This document shows, piece after piece, positions 17,362 to 25,010 of a DNA stretch of 51,343 nt. The stretch's first letter is position 1, and each line of letters begins with the position of its first letter. A program made the translations under genes and the position numbers. The stretch spans positions 1 to 51,343 of the forward strand of contig JAFGQI010000066.1 of the NCBI GenBank assembly GCA_016935755.1, in the 5' to 3' direction. The notes beneath the pieces were generated by a model. The model saw only the letters and a program-made list of their open reading frames with translations, made no database searches and was not told where the DNA came from. Source of the DNA: Anaerolineales bacterium (GTDB taxonomy: Bacteria; Chloroflexota; Anaerolineae; Anaerolineales; UBA4823).

Positions 17362-19458
17362 ATGCGTACAAAACTGTTTTTTGTTGCTTCGCTGCTCATC
17401 ATAGCGAGCATGCTGGTGGGTGCCTGTGCTCAGGCGACCCCCCAGACGATTGTCCAGACCGTCGAGGTCGTCAAGACCATCGAGGTCGTGGAAGAGGGCG
17501 AGACGGTCGTGGTGACCGCTACCCCCGAGACGAAGGCAGCGGTTGAATTTAAGTCCAAAGACCCGACTGTGTTGAACCTGGCTACCTTTGGCGATCCTGA
17601 AACCCTCGACCCGGCTCTGGACTACGAGAGCGCTGGCATTGGTATCCTGATCAATGTTTACGATACCCTTGTCTTCTACGAAAAGGAAGACCCGAATGCC
17701 TTCACTCCCCAGATTGCCCTGGAAGTGCCCAGCATCGAAAACGGCGGCATTTCGCCGGATGGTCTGGTCTACACCTTCAAGATCCGTGAGGGCGTCAAGT
17801 TCCATGACGGCACCGACATGACGGTTGAGGATGTGGCCTTCTCAATCCAGCGCGGCCTGCTGCAGGGCGGCACCGTCTCCCCGCAGTGGCTGTTCACCGA
17901 GGCTTTCTTCGGCGTCGGCAACTATGATGTCACCGACCTGATCGATGCTACCGTAGTCAGCCCCGATCTCTCCAGCCTCAACGATGACCCCGAGAACCTG
18001 ATCCTGGTCCCGGCCGAGACTCTGGTCGCGGTCTGCGAGCAGGTCAAGAGCGTTATTGTGGCCGACCCGGCTGCCAATACCGTGGTCATGACTCTCAAGC
18101 AGCCCTGGGCGCCTTTCATCGCTACCCTGGCGAACTCCTGGGGCGCGATCCAGTCCAAGGCCTGGGTTGCCGCCAACGGCGGCTGGGATGGCGACTGCGC
18201 CACCTGGCAGAACTTCTATGGCAAGTCCTCTGAGCAGATCAACGAAACCGCCATTGGCACCGGCGCCATGGGCACCGGCCCCTACAAGCTGGATCACTGG
18301 ACCCCTGCTGAGGAATATGTCCTGGTCGCCAACGAAGATTACTGGCGCACCGAGCCCGCCTGGGAAGGCGGCCCCACCGGCGCTCCCCGGCTCAAGAAGA
18401 TCATCGTCAAGAGCGTTGATGAGTGGTCCACCCGCTTCGCCATGGCGCAGGCTGGTGATGTCGATACAGTCCAAGTCGGCAGCTCGGCTGACTGGCCGCA
18501 GGTGGACGGGCTGGTCGGTGAAATCTGCGAGCTGGAAGACACCAACTGCACGCCCACTGACATGCCTGACAACCCCCTGCGCATGATCCGCGGCTACCCG
18601 ACTTCCTCCCGCACCGACTTCTTCTACACCTTTGTGATGAATACGGATGGCGGCAACAACTTCATCGGCAGCGGCACGTTGGATGGCAATGGCGTCCCGC
18701 CCAATTTCTTCAACGACCCGCATGTGCGCCGCGGTTTTGCCGCCTGCTTCAACTATGATGTCTACCTGAATGACATCCTGCAGGGCGAGGCCGTTCGCTC
18801 GCACGGCGTCATGCTGCCCGGCATGATCGGCTACGATGAGAACGCCCCGGTCTACGAGTATGACCCCGCCTTGTGCGAGTCAGAGCTCAAGGCCTCCATG
18901 TGGAAGCAGGTGGATGACGCCTGGGAACCGGCTGCGGACGGTGATGTCTCCCTGTGGGACACCGGCTTCCGGCTGACCATCGCCTACAACACCGGCAATA
19001 CTAGCCGCCAGACCCTGGCCCAGATCTTCCAGAGTGAACTCGCCGCCCTCAATGAGAACTTCATCATCGAGGTAACTGGTATTCCGTGGCCGACCTACCT
19101 GCGCAACCAGCGCGCTAAGAAACTGCCGCTCTTCCCGGTTGGTTGGATCGAGGACATCCACGACACCCACAACTGGGTCCAGCCCTACGCCATCGGCACC
19201 TATGGCAACCGCCAGAACCTGCCGGCGGAGCTGCAGGCCCAGTTCGAGGAGGTCATCAGCCGCGCCGTCACCGAGCCTGATCCGGTCAAGCGCGACGCGA
19301 TCTACAAGAACGAGTTCAACCCCATGTACCACGAAGCTATCACTGGCCTGATCCTGTACGTCGCCAATGGCCGCAGCTACCAGCACCGCTGGCTGCACGG
19401 CTGGTATGGCAACCCGATTCTCTCGGCTCAGTACTACTACGCTTTGTGGAAAGACTAA
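17362..19458 (+). CDS. Family-5 (oligopeptide-type) substrate-binding lipoprotein, canonical order
   Basis: This extracytoplasmic receptor (698 aa) delivers substrate to the permeases encoded just downstream. A signal peptide ends in the lipobox LVGAC (Cys 23), then a Val/Glu-rich linker (TVEVVKTIEVVEEGE). The SBP_bac_5 domain shows landmarks in the normal order: DPETLDPAL, VKFHDGTDMTVEDVAFS (about residue 147), GTGPYKLDHW (about 303), LKKIIVKSVDEW, and VRRGFAACFNYDVYL (about 453). GAGGAG 7-12 nt before ATG 17362 sets the start; an in-frame ATG at 17299 lacks this and would precede the signal peptide. It is unusually placed between the ATPase and permease genes. Confidence 0.93.
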   Translation: MRTKLFFVASLLIIASMLVGACAQATPQTIVQTVEVVKTIEVVEEGETVVVTATPETKAAVEFKSKDPTVLNLATFGDPETLDPALDYESAGIGILINVYDTLVFYEKEDPNAFTPQIALEVPSIENGGISPDGLVYTFKIREGVKFHDGTDMTVEDVAFSIQRGLLQGGTVSPQWLFTEAFFGVGNYDVTDLIDATVVSPDLSSLNDDPENLILVPAETLVAVCEQVKSVIVADPAANTVVMTLKQPWAPFIATLANSWGAIQSKAWVAANGGWDGDCATWQNFYGKSSEQINETAIGTGAMGTGPYKLDHWTPAEEYVLVANEDYWRTEPAWEGGPTGAPRLKKIIVKSVDEWSTRFAMAQAGDVDTVQVGSSADWPQVDGLVGEICELEDTNCTPTDMPDNPLRMIRGYPTSSRTDFFYTFVMNTDGGNNFIGSGTLDGNGVPPNFFNDPHVRRGFAACFNYDVYLNDILQGEAVRSHGVMLPGMIGYDENAPVYEYDPALCESELKASMWKQVDDAWEPAADGDVSLWDTGFRLTIAYNTGNTSRQTLAQIFQSELAALNENFIIEVTGIPWPTYLRNQRAKKLPLFPVGWIEDIHDTHNWVQPYAIGTYGNRQNLPAELQAQFEEVISRAVTEPDPVKRDAIYKNEFNPMYHEAITGLILYVANGRSYQHRWLHGWYGNPILSAQYYYALWKD

Positions 19459-19491
19459 GTTCTATCGTGATGGCTGAATAAGCCTCACCCC

Positions 19492-19524
19492 TCTGTAGGG
19501 GCGTACGAGGTACGCCCCTACAGA
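19492..19524 (+). repeat. 15-bp hairpin after binding protein 1
   Basis: Arms TCTGTAGGGGCGTAC (19492-19506) and its exact complement (19510-19524) enclose a 3-nt loop. No T-run follows, so it is more likely an mRNA 3'-end stabiliser or dispersed palindrome than a terminator. It shares the TAGGGGC...GCCCCTA core with the hairpin at 27625-27656. Confidence 0.8.
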
Positions 19525-19549
19525 ATTCTGCCCCAGGAGAGTGACCGCC

Positions 19550-20614
19550 ATGACCAACTACATCATCCGGCGCATATTAATCCTGCCCCTCATTCTTTTT
19601 GGCGTGACCGCCCTCATCTTTGGCATGCTCCAGTTTCTCAGCCCGGAAGAGCGGTCCGCCCTGTATGTGCGCGATATCCCCAAGAACGAGTCCACCATGG
19701 ACGGCATTATCCGCCGCTACGGCCTGGCTGACCCCATCCCGGTGCAGTACTGGCACTGGCTGGTAGGCCGCTGGGATCCAGTGGATAAGAAGACAGTGGG
19801 CGGCATCCTGCGCGGCGATTTTGGCTACTCGCGCAGCGCTTCCCAGCCGGTCGCCCAGCTGCTTGCCCGGCGCTTCCCGGCGACGGTCGAATTGGCTTTA
19901 TATACGGTTATACCCATCATTTTACTGGGTGTTTCCCTGGGCATCATCGCCGCGGTGAACCACAATAAATTTATCGACCAGCTGGCGCGCGTCTTCGCCA
20001 TCCTGGGACACTCCCTGCCCAGCTTTGTCTTCGGTCTTTTAGCCCTGATGATCTTTTACGCTAACCTGCAGTGGTTCCCGCCGGGGCGCGTCTCGGATTG
20101 GGTGACCGAGATCCTGCGTTCTGAACAGTGGAACAATTACACCTACCTGATCACAGTGGACTCGCTGCTAAACGGGCGGGTGGATATCTTCCTGGATGCA
20201 CTGCGGCATCTGGTTCTGCCCGTATCCGTGCTTTCGCTGATTTCGATTGCTACCTACCTGCGCGTAACGCGCTCTTCCATGCTGGAAACCCTGCGGCAGG
20301 AGTACGTGGTCACGGCGCGGGCTAAGGGCTTGAAAGAGAAGGATGTGGTGAATGGTCATGCCCGTCCCAACGCCCTCATCCCGGTCGCCACTCTAAGCGG
20401 CTTTACCGTGGCGGGCTTGCTGGGCGGGGCGGTGCTGACCGAAACGATTTTCGAATATCCCGGCATCGGCCAGGCCGCTGGCGCAGCCGCGGCGCAGCTG
20501 GATGTGATTGCCGTGCTCTCGTTTACCTTGTTGAGCGGTATGATTTTGATTGTAGCCAATCTGATTGTTGACGTAATGTACGCTTTTCTGGACCCACGCG
20601 TCCGCCTGAATTAG
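19550..20614 (+). CDS. Oligopeptide-type ABC transporter permease (B-type)
   Basis: Membrane subunit (354 aa) of the DppB/OppB type. It begins MTNYIIRRILILPLILFGVTALIF, the typical first helix, and has the cytoplasmic EAA-like loop YVVTARAKGLKEKDVV that contacts the ATPases. The last helix ends FLDPRVRLN, the usual B-permease C-terminus. AGGAG is 11 nt before ATG 19550; a GTG at 19541 would be too close. It continues the operon after the hairpin. Confidence 0.93.
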   Translation: MTNYIIRRILILPLILFGVTALIFGMLQFLSPEERSALYVRDIPKNESTMDGIIRRYGLADPIPVQYWHWLVGRWDPVDKKTVGGILRGDFGYSRSASQPVAQLLARRFPATVELALYTVIPIILLGVSLGIIAAVNHNKFIDQLARVFAILGHSLPSFVFGLLALMIFYANLQWFPPGRVSDWVTEILRSEQWNNYTYLITVDSLLNGRVDIFLDALRHLVLPVSVLSLISIATYLRVTRSSMLETLRQEYVVTARAKGLKEKDVVNGHARPNALIPVATLSGFTVAGLLGGAVLTETIFEYPGIGQAAGAAAAQLDVIAVLSFTLLSGMILIVANLIVDVMYAFLDPRVRLN

Positions 20615-20629
20615 TTTGGAGGATGAGCC

Positions 20630-21673
20630 ATGACTGCAGTTACTGGAACTCCGACCCCCAAAGCCAGCTATCTGGACACGCTCCCCGAGCGCAAAATCAG
20701 CGCTTTGGAGCGCGCTTTAGGCCCCGAGATCTACCGGATTTTCAAGGGAATTATTACCAATCCACTTTCGATCGTTGGTACAACTCTGATCATCCTTTTT
20801 ATCCTGGTGGCCATCTTAGCGCCGGTCCTGGCGCCGCCCACCAACAAACGTGAACCTTTCATGGTGCCACGCGACGGCTACAGCTCCACCCCCAAGGCGC
20901 CCGGCACGGAATGGAAGACCCGCCCTCCGGAGATCCCGGCCTGGTTCAAGCTTGTCGGCCTGGATAAGTGGCAGCATTTCTTTGGCACCACCGGCGGGCA
21001 GTGGGATCTGTACTACGGCGTGGTCTGGGGCACCCGCACGGCGCTCAGGGTTGGCCTGACGGTGGAGGGGCTGACGCTGCTGATCGGCATCATCGTCGGC
21101 AGCCTGTCGTCCTTCTACGGCAAGTGGGTGGATGAGGTGCTGATGCGCATCACCGAAATCTTTATGGCCTTCCCGTACCTGCTGGCCGCGCTGACTCTCT
21201 CGGCCATCCTGACCCCCGTCTTGGGCAAGGGCATCTGGCCGCCGTTAGTCGCCATGATCTCTTTTGGCTGGATGGGCTACGCCCGTATCATCCGTGGGGA
21301 TATCCTGTCGGTGCGCGAGCGCGACTATGTCATGGCGGCGCGCGTGATTGGCGTCAAGGATCGCCGCATCATCTTGAAGCACGTCATCCCCAACGCTATC
21401 TACCCCACCCTGATCCTGGCTTCGATGAATATCGGCGCGGATGTGATCTCCTTTGCCGCCCTGAGCTTCCTGGGCATCGGCACCGAGCTGGGCTACGCCG
21501 ACTGGGGGCAGATGATCAGCTTCGCCCGCAACTGGATTCCCTCCTTGGCCAAATACTGGTATATCGTGGTGTTCCCTGGGCTGGCGCTGGCCCTGTTCAC
21601 CCTGGGCTGGAACCTGGTGGGGGATGCTCTGCGAGATATCATGGATCCCCGCCTGCGCGGCCGGGGCGTATAA
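20630..21673 (+). CDS. Oligopeptide-type ABC transporter permease (C-type)
   Basis: Second membrane subunit (347 aa), DppC/OppC type. An N-terminal cytoplasmic stretch precedes helix 1 (LSIVGTTLIILFILVAILAPVLAPP). An extracytoplasmic segment of about 60 residues follows before the BPD_transp core. The EAA loop YVMAARVIGVKDRRIILKHV is clear and the protein ends DIMDPRLRGRGV, typical of the family. GGAGG stands just upstream of the ATG. It is the last gene of the first operon, followed by an intrinsic terminator. Confidence 0.93.
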   Translation: MTAVTGTPTPKASYLDTLPERKISALERALGPEIYRIFKGIITNPLSIVGTTLIILFILVAILAPVLAPPTNKREPFMVPRDGYSSTPKAPGTEWKTRPPEIPAWFKLVGLDKWQHFFGTTGGQWDLYYGVVWGTRTALRVGLTVEGLTLLIGIIVGSLSSFYGKWVDEVLMRITEIFMAFPYLLAALTLSAILTPVLGKGIWPPLVAMISFGWMGYARIIRGDILSVRERDYVMAARVIGVKDRRIILKHVIPNAIYPTLILASMNIGADVISFAALSFLGIGTELGYADWGQMISFARNWIPSLAKYWYIVVFPGLALALFTLGWNLVGDALRDIMDPRLRGRGV

Positions 21674-21745
21674 CTTACCGGCATCCTTGGATTGTCTGGA
21701 GCGGATGCTTTACCCCGGTAGATGTGCTGATTGGCAGGCCGGAAG

Positions 21746-21788
21746 AGCAGCCGCTCTTTACTTTTAAGCGGGTTGGAGGCTGCTTTTT
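21746..21788 (+). terminator. Intrinsic terminator of the first oligopeptide operon
   Basis: AGCAGCC (21746-21752) pairs with GGCTGCT (21778-21784), followed by a T-run (21784-21788). An inner CCGCT/AGCGG pairing (21751-21755 with 21767-21771) is also possible. It is placed 72 nt after the permease stop. Confidence 0.65.
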
Positions 21789-21894
21789 CAGGCAGATACC
21801 TCACAGAAATCGAACCTTTCTGTTAGAATTATAGTATCTTAATATAGGACAGGCGCTGCCTGTTCAGGCTGATCTTACGTGGGCAGGTTTGGAT

Positions 21895-22488
21895 ATGTCT
21901 CAAAGCAGTGATCAGGAATTAATCGCACAATTACAAAAAGGTGATCTTGAAGCCTTAGGCCTGCTTTATGATCGCCATCGCCAGATGGTTTTTAGGACTG
22001 CCTTAGCCATCTCGGGCGATCCAGAGGCAGCCAGTGATCTGCTGCAAGATGTCTTCTTGCGCTTATATCGTTTTGCGGATCATGTCGACCAGCAGCGCCC
22101 CCTGGAACCCTGGCTCTATCGCATGACCGCCAACCTGTCCTACACCTACGTGAAACGGAATCGCCGCTGGCTGCGCCCCCTGGAAGACCTGGCTGACTGG
22201 TTGATTGGCTCGTCCAAATATTCACCCGCCGACCTGGCGGAGAAGAACGATGACTGGGAGCAGGTGCAGCGGGCTGTGCTGGATTTGCCAGCCGCTCAGC
22301 GGGTGGTGGTGGTCTTGTATTATCTAAATGACTTATCCCTGATGGAAATTTCTGATATTCTTGCGGTGCCGATGGGTACGATAAAATCGCGCCTGCATTA
22401 TGGTCGCCAGGCGCTCAAGAAAAATCTGGGGTTGGGGCGTTTTGCGGAAGGCGATGGAATGCTGGATTTGAATTACGATCGACCATAA
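21895..22488 (+). CDS. ECF-type RNA polymerase sigma factor
   Basis: An alternative sigma factor of the extracytoplasmic-function class (197 aa). Region 2 is seen at about residues 20-90 (YDRHRQMVFRTALAISGDPEAASDLLQDVFLRLY, split by the -10 binding helix). Region 4 is at about 125-180 (LDLPAAQRVVVVLYYLNDLSLMEISDILAVPMGTIKSRLHYGRQALKK). ATG 21895 is chosen over a TTG at 21889; only AGG of a Shine-Dalgarno is seen. A possible ECF-like promoter (GAACC at 21812-21816 and a TC pair about 20 bp on) lies upstream and could mean autoregulation. Two genes follow closely: a small protein where an anti-sigma factor is often encoded, and a binding lipoprotein. Confidence 0.93.
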   Translation: MSQSSDQELIAQLQKGDLEALGLLYDRHRQMVFRTALAISGDPEAASDLLQDVFLRLYRFADHVDQQRPLEPWLYRMTANLSYTYVKRNRRWLRPLEDLADWLIGSSKYSPADLAEKNDDWEQVQRAVLDLPAAQRVVVVLYYLNDLSLMEISDILAVPMGTIKSRLHYGRQALKKNLGLGRFAEGDGMLDLNYDRP

Positions 22489-22502
22489 ATGGTGTGTGGA
22501 AT

Positions 22503-22784
22503 ATGAATGATCCAATGGATGATTACCTGAGCCGATGTATGAAAAACTGGGCTGCCCGCCATTCACCGCGCAGGGATGGCCGCCGGCAGCTGCTGCAGAT
22601 CGCAGCTGCATTGCCTTTTCCCCCTTCGTCATGGCTGCCAGCGAGCATGTATTCGTCCATAAAAAACCGCGTCAGCCACCCCTGGCCTAACCCATATATT
22701 CAGCCAAAATGGGTGGGGGACCCGATCACCCAATCCCGCGCCTGGTTTTTTCAAATGGCGACAACCTGGCGGATGGCGAATTAA
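22503..22784 (+). CDS. Small hypothetical protein after the ECF sigma gene
   Basis: A 93-residue basic protein (MNDPMDDYLSRCMKNWAARH...) that I do not recognise. It starts 14 nt after the sigma stop and ends 6 nt before the next ATG, so it fits the operon. It has a weak hydrophobic stretch (LLQIAAALPFPPSSWLP) and a Trp- and Pro-rich C-terminal half. The position suggests an anti-sigma factor or the remains of one, but no zinc-binding HxxxCxxC motif or clear membrane helix is visible. It could also be non-coding spacer. Confidence 0.5.
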   Translation: MNDPMDDYLSRCMKNWAARHSPRRDGRRQLLQIAAALPFPPSSWLPASMYSSIKNRVSHPWPNPYIQPKWVGDPITQSRAWFFQMATTWRMAN

Positions 22785-22790
22785 TCAGGC

Positions 22791-24740
22791 ATGCGGGTTC
22801 TAAAAAACAGGTTCCATCTCTTGTCGGTAATTATTTTATTGGTAATCACCTCTTGTAAAATTGGCTCACCGGGAGGGGGATCGCCGCTGGAAACTGCCGC
22901 TGCCTCAGATGCATCAACCGAGATACCAGAGCCCAATACGACTCTGGTCGCGCCGAATCTGTTAACTATCTGCATGGGACAGGAGCCGGCCTCTTTGTTC
23001 ATATATGGCGACATCTCGCGATCTGCCCGGAATATCCGCCAGGCCATCTATGATGGTCCCTATGATCTGGTGAATTTTGATCTCTCCCCGGTGATTTTGC
23101 TGGAGAAACCCTCTCTGGAAAACCGCGCCGCCCTGATTGAACCTGTGACCGTCCAGGTTGGTAATTTAATTGTAACCAGTGATGGCAAAATTGCCTCTCT
23201 GGGCGAGGGTGTTCTATACCGCCCGGCAGGCTGCAGCCAGCCCGGCTGCGCGCTCATCTACTCGGGAGCGGCGCTGGTGCAGCTTGACCAATTGGTAGTG
23301 CGTTTCCGGCTGCGGGAAGGCCTGGCCTGGTCGGATGGAACCCCACTGACTGCTGATGACTCAATATACTCTTTTGAGGTAGCCTCAAACCTGTACCCTA
23401 TGGCGCGCCCGGATTTGATTGCGCACACCGCCTCATACAATGCTCTGGATGCCGTGACCATCGAGTGGCGCGGCCTGCCAGGATACATGGACGCCGCTTT
23501 TGCGGGCAATTTCTTCACCCCGCTGCCGCGGCATGCCTGGGGGAACATCCTACCGCAAGATCTGCTTAGCAACCAGAGCGTCACCCGAACCCCTCTGGGG
23601 TGGGGGCCTTATATCATCGAAGAGTGGATAGCTGGTGATCACCTCACCCTGAAGAAGAATCCCGGTTATTTCCGCAGTGGCGAAGGGCTGCCGTCCTTCG
23701 ATAGCCTGGTTTTTCGATTTGTCCCCGATCCCGACCAGGCCCTGAACGCTCTGTTGGCGGGCGAGTGCGATATCCTGGATGAGACCATCGGGTTGGAGGC
23801 GCAGAGTGCGCGCCTGTTGGAGCTGCAGTCGAAGGGGCAGTTGAAGGCCGCTTTCCAGACCGGCGCTGCCTGGGAGCATCTTGAGTTTGGCATTCAACCC
23901 TATGTCTCAGCGGGGAGTGAACCTCCGGTCGCTCTGTTCGAGATGAAAGAAACCCGCCAGGCGGTTGCCTTATGCCTCGACCGGCAAAAGTTGGTGGATG
24001 AGCTGATGTTGGGTCAATCTGTCGTTCCGGATAGTTATATCCTGCCTAACCACCCCTTCTATAATGACCAGGTGCGCCAATATCCTTATGATCCACAGGC
24101 CGCCAACGCCTTATTGGATGCAGTGGGCTGGCTGGATCAGGATGGCGATTCGCTGACGCCGCGCCTGTCGCAAGCTGTTCCTGGCGTGCCAGATGGCGCA
24201 CCCTTTCAGGTGGATTTTCTGACCACCGATGAAGCTGAGAAGCTGCGCGCCGCTGAGATCATCCAGGCCTCGCTGGCGCAGTGCGGCATCCAGGTGAATA
24301 TCCAGAGCAATCCCTGGGAGACGTTTTACGCCTCCGGGCCGGAGGGAGCGCTTTTCGGACGTCATTTTTCGCTGGCGCAGTTTGCCTGGGAGGCGGCTTT
24401 ACAGCCGCCCTGTTATCTTTATACCACCAGCGAGATTCCAGGTCCCTATCCGGAATTCCCGAAAGGCTGGGGCGGGGCTAACGCCAGCGGCTACAGCAAC
24501 CCAGAGTATGACCGCCTCTGCGAGCAGGCGTCGACGGTACTATCGGGCGGCGCAGGACAGATAGAGGCGCACCACCAGGCGCAGGCTTTGTTCGCCGAAG
24601 ATCTGCCTGCCCTGCCGCTCTATTTCCGTTTAAAAGTAGCTGTCATGCGCCCGGCTTTATGTGGTTTGGGCCTGGATTCGTTTTCGGATAGCGCCTTGTG
24701 GAACCTGGAGTCCTATTCCTTTGGCGCAGACTGTCCCTGA
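22791..24740 (+). CDS. Orphan family-5 substrate-binding lipoprotein next to an ECF sigma factor
   Basis: A secreted lipoprotein (649 aa) with signal peptide and lipobox VITSC (Cys 22), a Gly/Ser/Ala-rich linker, and an SBP_bac_5 domain in normal motif order: LAWSDGTPLTADDSIYSF (about 178), LGWGPYIIEEW (about 269), FDSLVFRFVPDPDQALNALLAG, and ETRQAVALCLDRQKLVDE (about 385). It has no permease or ATPase genes directly attached. It is transcribed with the sigma factor and lies between two complete oligopeptide transporters, so it may feed one of them or act as a sensor for the sigma factor. The C-terminus ends ADCP with a second Cys. Confidence 0.88.
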   Translation: MRVLKNRFHLLSVIILLVITSCKIGSPGGGSPLETAAASDASTEIPEPNTTLVAPNLLTICMGQEPASLFIYGDISRSARNIRQAIYDGPYDLVNFDLSPVILLEKPSLENRAALIEPVTVQVGNLIVTSDGKIASLGEGVLYRPAGCSQPGCALIYSGAALVQLDQLVVRFRLREGLAWSDGTPLTADDSIYSFEVASNLYPMARPDLIAHTASYNALDAVTIEWRGLPGYMDAAFAGNFFTPLPRHAWGNILPQDLLSNQSVTRTPLGWGPYIIEEWIAGDHLTLKKNPGYFRSGEGLPSFDSLVFRFVPDPDQALNALLAGECDILDETIGLEAQSARLLELQSKGQLKAAFQTGAAWEHLEFGIQPYVSAGSEPPVALFEMKETRQAVALCLDRQKLVDELMLGQSVVPDSYILPNHPFYNDQVRQYPYDPQAANALLDAVGWLDQDGDSLTPRLSQAVPGVPDGAPFQVDFLTTDEAEKLRAAEIIQASLAQCGIQVNIQSNPWETFYASGPEGALFGRHFSLAQFAWEAALQPPCYLYTTSEIPGPYPEFPKGWGGANASGYSNPEYDRLCEQASTVLSGGAGQIEAHHQAQALFAEDLPALPLYFRLKVAVMRPALCGLGLDSFSDSALWNLESYSFGADCP

Positions 24741-24792
24741 TGGAGCGCCCTCAGGGTGATAAAGTGCACCAGACAAGAGGAGTGATTGCAGG

Positions 24793-24820
24793 TTGACCAA
24801 TCATTTTTTTGTGGTAACAT
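24793..24820 (+). promoter_or_regulatory. Promoter of the second oligopeptide operon
   Basis: TTGACC (24793-24798), 16-bp spacer, TAACAT (24815-24820). Initiation near 24827 would give a leader of about 180 nt carrying the STAB-SD-like motif at 24894. Confidence 0.6.
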
Positions 24821-24893
24821 TTTAAGCCACGCGGCATCATCAGGTATTGTGAAGTATTTGTATTGGGCTTTAGAGGTTAATCAGATGGACTTT

Positions 24894-24902
24894 GGAAGGA
24901 GG
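24894..24902 (+). promoter_or_regulatory. STAB-SD-like motif before binding protein 3
   Basis: GGAAGGAGG lies 104 nt before the ATG at 25007, which has its own GAGGAGGAG. Thirteen bases, AAGGAGGTGGTTG, are identical to the motif at 17262-17274. Confidence 0.5.
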
Positions 24903-24905
24903 TGG

Positions 24906-25010
24906 TTGACCAGAAAACATAATTCTGTAACCTGGTTGTATCGCGTTTCAACACAACAATCTATGTTCCATAACCCAATCCTAATTTTTCTCGAGGAGGA
25001 GAAAACATGA
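24906..25010 (+). other. Possible 34-codon leader ORF overlapping the binding-protein start
   Basis: A TTG 3 nt after AAGGAGG opens a frame (MTRKHNSVTWLYRVSTQQ...) whose TGA overlaps the ATG of the next gene (ATGA). This would be a coupling leader peptide. The spacing from the Shine-Dalgarno is short and the peptide has no recognisable features, so it may only be a by-product of an open leader. Confidence 0.2.
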
